64,000 nt of DNA from Georgenia ruanii (GCF_009193175.1 NZ_VUKE01000003.1:186001-250000), one strand, 5' to 3'; positions 1 through 8,326 are shown, counted from the first letter of the stretch. A program made the numbers and translations. The notes: generated by a model from the letters alone, not told the origin.

Positions 1-359
1 TGGACAGCACGGTCAAGAACCTCCAGACGCTCGGCGAGAAGGTCGGGCTGACCTTCGGCGCGGCGTCGAAGGCGGCGGACGAGAACGCCTTCGCGGTCAC
101 CACGGCCTTCGCCAAGGAGCACGACGTCAAGACGCTGTCCGACCTTGCCGGTGCGTGCGGCGGACTCGTCCTGGGCGGGCCGGCCGAGTGCCCGGACCGG
201 CCGTTCTGCGAGCCCGGCCTCAAGCAGACCTACGGCTTGGACGTCACCCAGTTCGTCTCGCTCGATGCCGGCGGGCCCCTGACGAAGCAGGCGCTGAAGT
301 CGGGTCAGATCACCTTCGGGCTGGTCTTCTCCTCCGACGCGGCGCTCGCCCAGGGCTGA
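1..359 (+). CDS. Betaine/osmoprotectant ABC transporter substrate-binding protein, C-terminal part (5' end outside window)
   Basis: Frame 3 reads about 118 residues to a TGA at 357-359. The run LGGPAECPDRPFC followed by GLKQTYGLDV is characteristic of OpuAC/ProX-type substrate-binding proteins, which deliver glycine betaine or choline to an ABC importer at the cell surface. The reading frame stops right after VFSSDAALAQG. Family members usually continue roughly 35-40 residues (a segment about DD..LQPA.N..P.V), so the C-terminus looks short; neither other frame supplies the missing part. A strong hairpin follows at once, so this is the operon end. Importer subunits would lie to the left of the window. 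Confidence 0.8.
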   Translation, partial: DSTVKNLQTLGEKVGLTFGAASKAADENAFAVTTAFAKEHDVKTLSDLAGACGGLVLGGPAECPDRPFCEPGLKQTYGLDVTQFVSLDAGGPLTKQALKSGQITFGLVFSSDAALAQG

Positions 360-401
360 CCCCGCGCGGGCAGAGGGACGGCGCGTCGCGCGGGCAGAGG
401 C

Positions 402-443
402 GCGGCGTGCCGTGCCGGTAGCAAGGCCGGCACGGCACGCCGC
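402..443. terminator. Bidirectional terminator hairpin between convergent genes
   Basis: Perfect 17-bp inverted repeat (402-418 with 427-443) around an 8-nt loop. It sits between the stop of the binding protein (359) and the stop of the leftward ABC permease (455). No U tract follows, as is common in actinobacteria. A 13-bp direct repeat (364-376, 388-400) lies just before it. Confidence 0.85.
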
Positions 444-454
444 CCCTTCACCGC

Positions 455-1270
455 TCAGATGCTGTGCCGCATCTGACGGATGCCCACCCAGAGCCCGACG
501 ACGGCGGTGAGCACCGCGGCCAGCGCGCCGTGCCACACGGCCGGGTCGCCGAACGCGCCGTTGAACAGCGCCCGTTCCGCCTCGACCATGTACTTCAGCG
601 GGTTGAAGGCGGAGAGGACCTGCATCCACCGCGGCCCGTTCTCCAGCGGCAGCAGCATCCCCGAGAGCAGCATCAGCGGGAACAGCAGGCCCTGCTGCAC
701 GGTCCAGAACATCCAGTCCCGCTCCCGGGAGGCGATGCCCAGCGCGTAGCTCAGCGCCCCGAGGCCGAGCCCGAACACCGCGAGCACGACGAGCCCGGCG
801 ACCATCCCGGGCAGCGAGGGACGGAACCCCCAGAGCGCCGCGATCGCCGTGATGACCACCGCCTGCAGCACCAGCGGGACCATCTCCTTGCACGCCCGGC
901 CCACCAGCAGCGCCGAGCGGGCGACCGGGGCGACGAGCATCCGCTCGTGCGCGCCGCTCTGGATCTCGTAGAGCAGGTTCGACCCCGTCATGGCGGTGCC
1001 GAACAGTGCGATCATCACGATGATCCCGGGGATGAACCACTGGAACGCCTGCCCGATGGGCGCGCCGGTCATGCCGCCGAGCAGCGGGGCGTAGAGCGCG
1101 ACGAACATCAGCGGCTGCATGAGCGAGAAGACGATGTTGAGCGGGTCGCGCAGCAGCGGGTGGATCTCGCGGACGAACACGCTGCGCGAGTCGCGCAGCA
1201 CGCCCGACGGACGGGGGCCGGCCTGGTCCGGGCCGGACGGGCGGGGGTCGGAATGAGTCGCGGTGGTCAT
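455..1270 (-). CDS. ABC-2 type transporter permease (DrrB-like)
   Basis: A 271-residue membrane protein with about six hydrophobic segments, matching the ABC-2 permease family that pairs with DrrA-type ATPases to export drugs or lipids. A cytoplasmic lead with VREIHPLLRDPLN precedes the first membrane segment, as in DrrB relatives. The ATG at 1270 overlaps the ATPase stop (ATGA, 1267-1270), which fixes the start and implies translational coupling. The frame extends far upstream as a shadow of the ATPase gene; that part is not used. The substrate cannot be inferred. Confidence 0.88.
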   Translation of the reverse strand: MTTATHSDPRPSGPDQAGPRPSGVLRDSRSVFVREIHPLLRDPLNIVFSLMQPLMFVALYAPLLGGMTGAPIGQAFQWFIPGIIVMIALFGTAMTGSNLLYEIQSGAHERMLVAPVARSALLVGRACKEMVPLVLQAVVITAIAALWGFRPSLPGMVAGLVVLAVFGLGLGALSYALGIASRERDWMFWTVQQGLLFPLMLLSGMLLPLENGPRWMQVLSAFNPLKYMVEAERALFNGAFGDPAVWHGALAAVLTAVVGLWVGIRQMRHSI

Positions 1271-2304
1271 CGGATCGCTCCTGCGGTCTCGGGGGTGGGG
1301 ACGTCGCTGTCCTGGCCCTCCTCGCGCAGGCTGCGCCCGGTCAGGCCGAGGAAGACGTCGTCGAGGGTCGGGCGGGCGAGCTCGGCGGCGAGGACCCGGT
1401 GCCCGGCCGCGTGCAGCGCGGTGATCAGCCCGGGGAGCACCCGGTCCCCGGAGTCCAGGCGGACGACGACGCGGGTGCCCTCCGTGGTCGGGTTCGCCTC
1501 GATCTCGGGCTCGCCCACGCCGGCGCGGGCGGCGGCGCGGCGGACGACGGCGTCGGCCCCGTCCCACGGCCCGGCGAGCGTCAGGGTGATCCGGTCGCCG
1601 GCGAGGTCCGCCTTGAGCCGCGGGGCGGTGTCGTCGGCGATGATCCGGCCCTGGTCGACCACCATGACCCGCTCGGCGAACTGGTCGGCCTCGTCGAGGT
1701 AGTGGGTGGTCAGCAGCAGGGTCATGCCGTAGCGGCGGCGCAGGTCGAGGATGTGCTCCCACAGGTGGGCGCGCGACTGGGGGTCCAGGCCGGTGGACGG
1801 CTCGTCGAGGAAGAGCAGCCGCGGGGCGGGGACGAGCCCGAGCGCGATGTCGACCCGGCGCTTCTGGCCGCCGGAGAGTTGCATGGTCTTGCGGTCCGCG
1901 ACCTCGCCGAGGTCGAGGGCCTCGATCAGCTCGTCCACCCGCCGCCGGGTCTTGGCCCGGCCGAGCCCGTACAGGGCGCCCTGGCTCGTCAGCTCGTCGC
2001 GCACGCGCTGGTACAGGCCCGCGCCGTTCTTCTGGCCGATGTAGCCCAGCCGCGCCCGCACCTGCGCCGGCTGGGTCACGACGTCGAAGCCGCACACCGT
2101 CGCCGTGCCGCCGGAGGGCTCGAGCAGGGTGGTGAGCAGGCGCAGGGAGGTGGACTTCCCCGCGCCGTTGGGGCCGAGAAAGGCGGTGAGCGAGCCCTCC
2201 GCGATGTCCATGGTGAGGTCGCGCACCGCCTCGACGCGGGCGCCGCCCGGGCCGCGGAAGTGCTTGCGGAGGTGCCGGGCGCTGATGATCGGGGGAGTGG
2301 CCAT
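1267..2304 (-). CDS. ABC transporter ATP-binding protein (DrrA family)
   Basis: A 345-residue ATPase that energises the adjacent permease. Walker A GPNGAGKST is at residues 44-52; the signature LSGGQKRRVDIALGL, Walker B LLFLDEPSTGLDP and the switch histidine in TTHYLDEADQ follow in order. The C-terminal ~90 residues match the extra domain of DrrA/daunorubicin-type ATPases. It is the first gene of a two-gene operon and lies divergently from the WYL regulator, 62 bp away, which makes that regulator a candidate controller. Family is certain; substrate is unknown. Confidence 0.92.
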   Translation of the reverse strand: MATPPIISARHLRKHFRGPGGARVEAVRDLTMDIAEGSLTAFLGPNGAGKSTSLRLLTTLLEPSGGTATVCGFDVVTQPAQVRARLGYIGQKNGAGLYQRVRDELTSQGALYGLGRAKTRRRVDELIEALDLGEVADRKTMQLSGGQKRRVDIALGLVPAPRLLFLDEPSTGLDPQSRAHLWEHILDLRRRYGMTLLLTTHYLDEADQFAERVMVVDQGRIIADDTAPRLKADLAGDRITLTLAGPWDGADAVVRRAAARAGVGEPEIEANPTTEGTRVVVRLDSGDRVLPGLITALHAAGHRVLAAELARPTLDDVFLGLTGRSLREEGQDSDVPTPETAGAIR

Positions 2305-2353
2305 GGCGCCACGCTAGGAACCTATGCGGTCAGATCCTGTCCGCGACGGGGCG

Positions 2354-2359
2354 TAGTTT
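2354..2359 (+). promoter_or_regulatory. -10 element, leaderless promoter of WYL regulator
   Basis: TAGTTT (TANNNT type) ends 7 nt before the ATG at 2367. Transcription would begin at the start codon, and no Shine-Dalgarno sequence is present. One of a recurring set in this window. Confidence 0.55.
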
Positions 2360-2366
2360 GGCGGGC

Positions 2367-3365
2367 ATGTCCGATCCCACCGCGCGGGCGCTGCGGCTCC
2401 TCTCGCTGCTCCAGACCCATCGCTTCTGGTCCGGTCCCGAGCTGGCCGCCCGGCTGGAGGTCAGCGACCGGACGCTGCGCCGGGACGTGGACCGGCTGCG
2501 CGAGCTCGGCTACCGGGTGGCCGCCCGGCCCGGCGGCGCGGGCGGCTACCAGCTCGAGAGCGGCGGGGCGGTGCCCCCGCTGCTCCTCGACGACGACGAG
2601 GCCGTGGCCATCGCCGTCGGCCTGCGCACCGCGGCGATCCAGGGCGTGGGCGCGGGCGAGCAGACCTCGCTCAGCGCGCTGGCCAAGCTCGAGCAGGTGC
2701 TCCCGCGCCACCTGCGCCGCCGCGTCTCGGCCCTCCAGGAGCACACCATCCCCGCAGTCCGGCCCGGCGCGCGGGTGGCCGCGGACCTGCTCGCCCAGCT
2801 CGCCCTGACCTGCCGCGACCACGAGCGGCTGCGGTTCCGCTACACCGACCGCGCCGGCGCGGAGACCGCCCGGCACGTCGAGCCGCACGCGCTCGTGCCG
2901 TACGGGCGGCGCTGGTACGTCGTCGCCTGGGACGTGGACCGGGCGGACTGGCGCACCTTCCGCATCGACCGGATGAGCGCGCTGCTGCCCACCGGCGTCC
3001 GCGTCGCGCCGCGCGACCTGCCCGCCGAGGACGCCGCCGAGTTCGTCCGGGCCGCCCACGGCGCGCTCGCCCGCCGGCACACCGCCGTCGTCCACCTCAG
3101 GGCGCCGCTGCACCAGGTGCGCGCGTACTTCGGGGTGTGGGCGCAGGCGGCGACGGAGGGCCCGGACGGCACCGTGGACTGGGAGATCGCCGGCGGGTCG
3201 GTGCCCGAGGTGGTCGCCGCGCTGCTGTGGATCCCGGCGGAGTACGAGTGGACGATCTCCTGTTCCCCGGAGGTCGCGGGCGCGCTCGCGGCGTTCGGGC
3301 AGCGGCTGGGGCAGGCGCTGGCCGATCAGTCCTCGCCGGTCGCGCGCAGCCGCACGAAGGAGTAG
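2367..3365 (+). CDS. WYL-domain transcriptional regulator (HTH_11 + WYL)
   Basis: 332 residues. An N-terminal winged helix (about residues 5-60, SDRTLRRDVDRLRELGY as recognition region) is followed by a WYL domain whose core reads YGRRWYVVAWD near residue 180, and a C-terminal WCX-like extension. WYL proteins bind DNA and sense nucleic acid or small ligands. I chose ATG 2367 over an in-frame TTG at 2358 because a -10 hexamer sits just upstream. It is divergent from the ABC exporter, which it may regulate (inference). Its last 40 bp overlap tail-to-tail with the methyltransferase gene. Confidence 0.88.
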   Translation: MSDPTARALRLLSLLQTHRFWSGPELAARLEVSDRTLRRDVDRLRELGYRVAARPGGAGGYQLESGGAVPPLLLDDDEAVAIAVGLRTAAIQGVGAGEQTSLSALAKLEQVLPRHLRRRVSALQEHTIPAVRPGARVAADLLAQLALTCRDHERLRFRYTDRAGAETARHVEPHALVPYGRRWYVVAWDVDRADWRTFRIDRMSALLPTGVRVAPRDLPAEDAAEFVRAAHGALARRHTAVVHLRAPLHQVRAYFGVWAQAATEGPDGTVDWEIAGGSVPEVVAALLWIPAEYEWTISCSPEVAGALAAFGQRLGQALADQSSPVARSRTKE

Positions 3366-3934
3366 GTGCCGTAGGCCCGGGTGCGCACCTGATGCGGGTC
3401 CGGCCCGGCCCGCTCGACGACGACGAGGTCGCCGCGCACCGGCACCACCATCCGGCCCGCCTCGGTGAGCTGCTCGACGAGGCCGCGCGGCACCCGCCGG
3501 GCCTCGGCGGAGACGAGGATGCGGTCGTAGGGGCCGTCCTCGGGGCGGCCCAGCCGGCCCGGCACCGCCGGCTCGATGCGCGCCGGCAGGCCCGCGGCCA
3601 GGAGGTTCGCCCGGCCCAGCGTGACGAGCGCGGGCTCGATCTCCACACCGACCACCGTGCCGCCGGGCGCCACCAGGCGGGCGAGCAGCGCCGTCGTCCA
3701 GCCGGAGCCGGAGCCGACGTCGAGCACCCGCTGGCCGGGGCACGCGTCGAGGAGGCGGAGCATGACCGCGACGGTGCTCGGCTGGGTGCAGGTGGCGCCG
3801 TGGCCGATGCGCAGGGCCTGGTCGGCATGGGCGAAGCGTTGCTGGGAGGACGGGAGGAAGTCGCGGCGGTCGACGGCGTGCATCGCCGCGGCGACGCGCG
3901 CGGCGGCGGGGTCCTCGGGTGCGCCGTCGGCCAT
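3326..3934 (-). CDS. Protein-L-isoaspartate O-methyltransferase family protein
   Basis: 202 residues, close to the normal bacterial length of about 205-215. It would methylate isoaspartyl residues in damaged proteins using SAM. Supporting motifs: TQPSTVAVML (residues 50-59), the SAM loop VLDVGSGSGWT (70-80), and a post-I acidic residue in VVGVEIEP. The frame is open further upstream, but ATG 3934 begins just before the conserved region; a GTG upstream is possible. The gene ends inside the 3' end of the WYL regulator (40-bp convergent overlap). Confidence 0.82.
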   Translation of the reverse strand: MADGAPEDPAAARVAAAMHAVDRRDFLPSSQQRFAHADQALRIGHGATCTQPSTVAVMLRLLDACPGQRVLDVGSGSGWTTALLARLVAPGGTVVGVEIEPALVTLGRANLLAAGLPARIEPAVPGRLGRPEDGPYDRILVSAEARRVPRGLVEQLTEAGRMVVPVRGDLVVVERAGPDPHQVRTRAYGTYSFVRLRATGED

Positions 3935-4047
3935 GCGGCCATGGTGGTGCCGGACCAGGTCCACGGCGCGCCGGGCACGGCCCGCGCGGGTGCGCCCGGA
4001 CGCCCCGGGGCCGCCGCCGGGCCCCGGGCCGGCCTCGCGACGGATGA

Positions 4048-4053
4048 CAGGAT
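4048..4053 (+). promoter_or_regulatory. -10-like element, likely leaderless promoter
   Basis: CAGGAT ends exactly 6 nt before the ATG at 4060, with no ribosome binding site. It deviates from TANNNT at the first base but shares the spacing seen at other genes here. Confidence 0.4.
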
Positions 4054-4059
4054 GGCGGC

Positions 4060-4725
4060 ATGCGACTGATCCTCGTCCGGCACGGCCAGACCACCTCCAA
4101 CCTCGGCGGGCTCCTCGACACCGGCGCACCGGGCGCTGACCTGACCGACCTCGGGCGCCGCCAGGCCGCCGCCCTGCCGGCGGCGCTCGGCGGCGAGCGG
4201 ATCGAGGCGCTGTGGGCCTCCACGCTCGTGCGGACCCAGCAGACGGCCGCCCCGCTCGCCGAGGCGCGCGACCTCGAGGTCGTCGTGCGCGACGGCATCC
4301 GCGAGGTGACGGCCGGTCACCTGGAGATGCTCGGGGACGACGCCTCGGTCCGCGCCTACCTGGAGGCCGTCTTCGCCTGGCCCGCCGGCGACACCGACGT
4401 GCGCGTGCCGGGCGGGGAGAGCGGCGAGGAGTTCCTCGGCCGCTACGACGAGGTCGTCGCCGAGGTCGCCGCCTCGGGCGTGGGCACGGCGGTCCTCGTC
4501 AGCCACGGCGCGGCGATCCGCGCGTGGACCTCGGCCCGCACCGACAACCTCCCGGTGGAGTTCGTCGCCGCCAACCCGGTGAGCAACACCGGCGCGATCG
4601 TGCTCGAGGGATCCCCGGCGGAGGGCTGGACGGCCCTCACCTGGGAGGGGCAGGCGCTCGGCGGGCCCGCGCTGGACACCTCCGCCACCGACGGCCCCGC
4701 CGGCGAGCCGGTCGACGCGTACTGA
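4060..4725 (+). CDS. Histidine phosphatase family protein (phosphoglycerate mutase-like)
   Basis: 221 residues. The catalytic LVRHGQT motif (R7-H8-G9) and the second histidine in VLVSHGAAIRAW identify the branch-1 histidine phosphatase superfamily; the substrate is not predictable from sequence. Residues around DGIREVTAGHLE provide the expected acid position. It lies 17 bp before the oxidoreductase on the same strand, but that gene has its own -10-like element. A second, unrelated copy of the superfamily is at 27018. Confidence 0.88.
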   Translation: MRLILVRHGQTTSNLGGLLDTGAPGADLTDLGRRQAAALPAALGGERIEALWASTLVRTQQTAAPLAEARDLEVVVRDGIREVTAGHLEMLGDDASVRAYLEAVFAWPAGDTDVRVPGGESGEEFLGRYDEVVAEVAASGVGTAVLVSHGAAIRAWTSARTDNLPVEFVAANPVSNTGAIVLEGSPAEGWTALTWEGQALGGPALDTSATDGPAGEPVDAY

Positions 4726-4730
4726 GCAGG

Positions 4731-4736
4731 TAGTTT
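4731..4736 (+). promoter_or_regulatory. -10 element, leaderless promoter
   Basis: TAGTTT ends 6 nt before the ATG at 4743. The hexamer is identical to the one in front of the WYL regulator at 2354. Confidence 0.55.
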
Positions 4737-4742
4737 CGGGGC

Positions 4743-5759
4743 ATGCGCCGCTCCTCCCGCCACCAGCCCACAACCGTCCGCTGGGGGATCCTCGGCGTCG
4801 GTGACGTCACCGAGCGCAAGAGCGGGCCCGGGCTCCGGCGCGCCGACCGGTCCGAGCTCGTCGCCGTCATGCGCCGCGACGGCGCCAAGGCGGCGGACTA
4901 CGCGCGGCGCCACGGGGTGCCGCGCTGGTACGACGACGCCGACGCGCTCATCGCCGACCCCGAGGTCGACGCCGTCTACATCGCCACCCCGCCGGACAGC
5001 CACCGCGACCTCACCCTGAAGGTGGCCGCCGCCGGCAAGCCGGTCTACGTCGAGAAGCCCATGGCCCGCACCGCCGCCGAGGGCGAGGAGATGATCGCCG
5101 CCTGCGAGCGGGCCGGGGTGCCGCTGTTCGTGGCGTACTACCGCCGCGCCATGCCCCGGTTCGTCACGGTCAAGGGGCTCCTGGACGACGGCGCCATCGG
5201 CACCCCGCGCGCCGTCAGCGTGCGCACCCAGGGCGTGCCCGGCATGTGGGAGCCCGGGCACCTGCCCTGGCGGGTGCAGCCGGAGATCTCCGGCGGCGGG
5301 CTCTTCGTCGACCTCGGCTCGCACACCCTGGACCTGCTCGACCACCTCCTCGGCCCCATCGGCGCCGTCAGCGGCGTGGCCGCCAACCACGCGGGCCGCT
5401 ACCCCGCCGAGGACACCGTCACGGCCACCTTCGTCTTCACCTCCGGGGTGCAGGGGGTGGGCCTGTGGGCCTTCGACGCGACCGAGCAGCGCGACGAGGT
5501 CGAGATCGTCGGCAGCGCCGGGTCGCTGACCTTCTCCTCCTTCGGCACCGAGCCGCTCGTGCTGCGCACCGCCGACGGCGAGCGCCGCATCGAGGCGCCC
5601 TACCCGGAGGTGGTCCAGCAGCCCCTCATCCAGACGGTCGTCGACGAGCTGACCGGGCGGGGCAACTGCCCGAGCACCGGGGCGAGCGCGCTGCGCACCG
5701 CCCGGTTCGTCGACACCGTGCTCGCGGTCTACCGCGCGGAGCACGGCATCACGTTCTGA
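4743..5759 (+). CDS. Gfo/Idh/MocA family NAD(P)-dependent oxidoreductase
   Basis: 338 residues. The N-terminal Rossmann fold begins WGILGVGDV (residues 14-22), and the EKP signature (VEKPMA) follows the second nucleotide-binding half, as in Gfo/Idh/MocA dehydrogenases of sugars and polyols. The C-terminal half carries the family's substrate domain (GGGLFVDLGSHTLDLLDHLL, with the conserved D and H). The substrate is not predictable. The start is set by the -10 hexamer at 4731. Confidence 0.9.
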   Translation: MRRSSRHQPTTVRWGILGVGDVTERKSGPGLRRADRSELVAVMRRDGAKAADYARRHGVPRWYDDADALIADPEVDAVYIATPPDSHRDLTLKVAAAGKPVYVEKPMARTAAEGEEMIAACERAGVPLFVAYYRRAMPRFVTVKGLLDDGAIGTPRAVSVRTQGVPGMWEPGHLPWRVQPEISGGGLFVDLGSHTLDLLDHLLGPIGAVSGVAANHAGRYPAEDTVTATFVFTSGVQGVGLWAFDATEQRDEVEIVGSAGSLTFSSFGTEPLVLRTADGERRIEAPYPEVVQQPLIQTVVDELTGRGNCPSTGASALRTARFVDTVLAVYRAEHGITF

Positions 5760-5815
5760 CCGCGGCCCCGCGGCGACGCGCCCCCGCGGCCCCGCAGCCC
5801 TGCGGCGACGCGGCG

Positions 5816-5835
5816 CGCACGGCGATGGCCGTGCG
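5816..5835. terminator. Hairpin between convergent genes
   Basis: 8-bp perfect stem (5816-5823 with 5828-5835) and a GATG tetraloop, between the oxidoreductase stop and the DUF488 stop. Confidence 0.55.
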
Positions 5836-5845
5836 TACCCGGCGG

Positions 5846-6421
5846 CTACGACGGCGCCGCCTCGGGCGGGCCGTCCCACACGACCTCCTCCGGACCGGCG
5901 AGGCGCGCACCCGCGGCGACGACGTGAGCCCGGCGCGCGCCGTCGGGCATGAGGTGCCAGACCTCCACCCCGTGAGCGAGGACCGCGACGTCGCAGATGA
6001 GCCGGCGGTGGCAGCGCCACCACACGGTCTCCGAGCACATGATGGCCACGCGCCGCTGCGCCGCCTCGGCCAGGAGGTCGGCGAGCGCCGCGCGGAAGTC
6101 GGCGGTGCGCGTCCAGGCCGCGTAGGCACGGAACGCGTCGACGTCCCACCAGGTGTCGGGGGCGGGGTCCGCCCGGCGCAGGTGCCGCCGGCCGCCGAGG
6201 CGGTCCTCCCACCGGTAGCCGATCCCGGCCGCCGGCAGCCACGCCTCCAGCGCCTCGCGGCGCACGTCCGGGTTCGCCCGCGAGCCCGGGAAGCGGCGCA
6301 CGTCGACCACCTCGGCCACCGACGCGCCGCGCAGCAGCGCGACCAGGGCGGGCCGGTCCAGCCGGCCGTGCCCCACGGTGAGGAGCAAGCGGGCACCTCC
6401 TCGGTGTGGCGGGCGGGGCAA
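5846..6421 (-). CDS. DUF488 domain-containing protein
   Basis: 191 residues from ATG 6421; a TTG nearer the conserved block is possible. Hallmarks of DUF488 are visible: VGHGRLDRPALVALL near the N-terminus, DVRRFPGSR, a basic WLPAAGIGYRW segment, and the C-terminal MCSETVWWRCHRRLI with the conserved Cys and His. The molecular function of the family is not established. It is convergent with the oxidoreductase. Confidence 0.85.
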   Translation of the reverse strand: MPRPPHRGGARLLLTVGHGRLDRPALVALLRGASVAEVVDVRRFPGSRANPDVRREALEAWLPAAGIGYRWEDRLGGRRHLRRADPAPDTWWDVDAFRAYAAWTRTADFRAALADLLAEAAQRRVAIMCSETVWWRCHRRLICDVAVLAHGVEVWHLMPDGARRAHVVAAGARLAGPEEVVWDGPPEAAPS

Positions 6422-6581
6422 CGTCAGCCCCTTGTCGGCACGGTCTCACCCCGAGGTGGTCGGCGCCGCGCCGGTCGTGGCGCCGACGCCTCGCACGTCC
6501 CCGGGTCCGCCATGATGGCGGCCGTGCCTGCCCGCGCCCTGCCGTCGTCCTGCGCCACCGTCCCCGCGTGCGGGGCGTGAC

Positions 6582-7055
6582 ATGGCCGTCCTCCTCTCGG
6601 CCTTCCTCTACTGCCTGCTCGCCGCCGTCGCCGTCGTCCTGCCCGCCGAGGCGTACCTCGTCGGTGCCGCGCTGCTCTCCGACGTCCCCGCGCTCGCGCT
6701 GGCGTTCGCCGGTGCCGCGGGCCAGGTGGCGGGGAAGATGGCGTACTACCTCATGGGCCGGGGCCTGCTCGACGTCACGCGGCTGCGCCGCGGCGGGCGC
6801 ACGGAGGGCCGCTGGGCCGCGCGGATGACGGCGGTGGAGCAGTGGTGCCGCCGGCACACCTGGGGGACCAGCGCCGTCACCGCCGTGAGCGCCTTCGCCG
6901 GGGTGCCGCCGTACGCGGTGGTCTCGGTGCTGGCCGGGACGGTGGGCATGCGGTGGTGGCTCTTCGTGGTCGTGTCGCTGGTGGGGCGCTTCCTGCGCTT
7001 CTGGCTCCTGGTGCTGTCCCCCGAGCTGCTCCCGCCCGGGTGGCTGGGGAGCTGA
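6582..7055 (+). CDS. Small VTT/DedA-like membrane protein (YqaA-like)
   Basis: 157 residues with four to five hydrophobic segments. The early LPAEAYLVGAALL, the glycine-rich GAAGQVAGKMAYYLMGR and the later FAGVPPYAVVSVLAG resemble the SNARE-associated/VTT fold of YqaA and DedA proteins, which are implicated in lipid scrambling. It is shorter than DedA (about 200 residues; compare the gene at 24465). Assignment is by pattern, not by a decisive motif. Confidence 0.65.
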   Translation: MAVLLSAFLYCLLAAVAVVLPAEAYLVGAALLSDVPALALAFAGAAGQVAGKMAYYLMGRGLLDVTRLRRGGRTEGRWAARMTAVEQWCRRHTWGTSAVTAVSAFAGVPPYAVVSVLAGTVGMRWWLFVVVSLVGRFLRFWLLVLSPELLPPGWLGS

Positions 7056-7139
7056 CGGGCGAGGGCGCGCACCCGTCCGGCGCCGGGCCGGCACCGCGGC
7101 CGCCCGCGAACCGGCCGGGCAGCGCAGCGACAGCTGTGG

Positions 7140-7427
7140 TCACGCAGTGAACGAGATGACCGACGTGCCCGTGATGACCTCCGGCGGGGCGACGCTCAGC
7201 TGAGGCACGTTCGTGCGGATGAAGTCGGCGGCCGCCCTCACCGACTCCTCGGTGCCGGACGCGTCCTGGTAGACGCTGACGCTGAACCCGCCGTCGGCGG
7301 TCTTCACCAGGTGGTAGGCGACAAAGCCCGGGACCCCCCGGATCAGCTGCTCGACCTCGCCCGATCGGCGTGCCAGCTCGTCGATGAGCTCGGAGGCGCC
7401 CTTGTAGTGCCTGATCACGACATCCAT
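7140..7427 (-). CDS. Hypothetical protein, 95 aa, possible dimeric alpha/beta-barrel fold
   Basis: ATG 7427 is preceded by AGGAGA at good spacing on the minus strand, so a short gene is likely real. The pattern (DVVIRHYKGASELIDELA, GFVAYHLVKTADGGFSVSVYQD, AADFIRTNVPQL) resembles antibiotic-biosynthesis-monooxygenase-like dimeric barrels: strand, helix, strand with a conserved FxSVSVYxD, then helix. I do not recognise a named family, and no catalytic residue can be assigned. It is divergent from gluconokinase. Confidence 0.65.
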   Translation of the reverse strand: MDVVIRHYKGASELIDELARRSGEVEQLIRGVPGFVAYHLVKTADGGFSVSVYQDASGTEESVRAAADFIRTNVPQLSVAPPEVITGTSVISFTA

Positions 7428-7560
7428 GGAAATCTCCTGGTGTGTGTCGCCGTGGCCTGCGGGATCGGCGTTCGGGGCAGCCCCGGCGCGCGTGACGCCG
7501 CGGTGCGAACGCGCCCCTCCACCATACGACCCGCTCGCGGGGCACCGCACCCACGCGGAA

Positions 7561-7592
7561 CCGGTGACTGACTGCTGACGGCGCGTCACCGG
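7561..7592. promoter_or_regulatory. Inverted repeat, possible operator upstream of gluconokinase
   Basis: CCGGTGAC (7561-7568) and GTCACCGG (7585-7592) form perfect 8-bp arms with a 16-nt spacer. It lies in the 276-bp divergent region between the 95-aa protein and gluconokinase. A TACCGT hexamer at 7666-7671 is a candidate -10 for gluconokinase. The regulator is unknown. Confidence 0.4.
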
Positions 7593-7703
7593 GTGTGACC
7601 CATCTCGCCCGCCTGGACGAGCGGCAACTGCTGGCAAGGCGTGGATCGCGCCGTCGACGGCTCGGTACCGTCCCTTCAGCCCAGTCCTGAGGAGCGTTCC
7701 AGC

Positions 7704-8258
7704 ATGACCCAGATTCCTGTCCCCGAGCTCTCCCCGCTGCCCAAGCGCTCGCGCGGGCCGCGCCACGTCGTCGTCATGGGCGTCTCCGGCGGCGGCAAGA
7801 CCACGCTGGCGATGATGCTCGCCGGCAAGCTCGGCTACGTCTTCGCCGAGGGCGACGAGTTCCACAGCCAGGCGAACCGGGACAAGATGCACTCGGGCAC
7901 CCCGCTCGACGACGACGACCGCGCGCCCTGGCTGCAGTCCATCCAGGACTGGATGACCGCCGAGGCCCGCGCCGGCCGGTCGACCGTGGTGACCTGCTCG
8001 GCGCTGAAGCGGCGCTACCGCGACGTGCTGCGCGGCGCGGAGGGGAGCACGATCTTCGTGCACATGGCCCCGCCCGTCGACCTCACCGCCGAGCGGCTCG
8101 CCACCCGCAAGGGCCACTACATGCCCGCGAGCCTGCTGAACTCCCAGGTGGCGACGCTCGAGGAGCTGGAGGACGACGAGGCCGGCTTCAAGGTCACCTC
8201 CGGCGGCACCCCGCCCGAGATCCTCGCCGAGGTGCTGGGCCAGCTCAAGGACCACTGA
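7704..8258 (+). CDS. Gluconokinase
   Basis: 184 residues, slightly longer than typical GntK (about 165-175) because of an N-terminal tail. It phosphorylates D-gluconate to 6-phosphogluconate with ATP, feeding the pentose phosphate pathway. P-loop GVSGGGKTT is at residues 26-34; EGDEFHSQANRDKMHSG and TCSALKRRYRDVLR are gluconokinase hallmarks, as is GHYMPASLLNSQ. The start at ATG 7704 follows a GAGGAG ribosome binding site. No gluconate permease or GntR regulator is adjacent. Confidence 0.93.
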   Translation: MTQIPVPELSPLPKRSRGPRHVVVMGVSGGGKTTLAMMLAGKLGYVFAEGDEFHSQANRDKMHSGTPLDDDDRAPWLQSIQDWMTAEARAGRSTVVTCSALKRRYRDVLRGAEGSTIFVHMAPPVDLTAERLATRKGHYMPASLLNSQVATLEELEDDEAGFKVTSGGTPPEILAEVLGQLKDH

Positions 8259-8283
8259 GCCGGGCCGCGCCGCTCGACCACGA

Positions 8284-8326
8284 CGACGGCCGCGAGCTCG
8301 TCACCCTGACGAGCTCGCGGCCGTCG
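8284..8326. terminator. Bidirectional terminator hairpin
   Basis: Perfect 20-bp stem (8284-8303 with 8307-8326) with a 3-nt CCC loop, between the convergent gluconokinase and CopC-domain genes. The strongest hairpin in the window. Confidence 0.88.
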
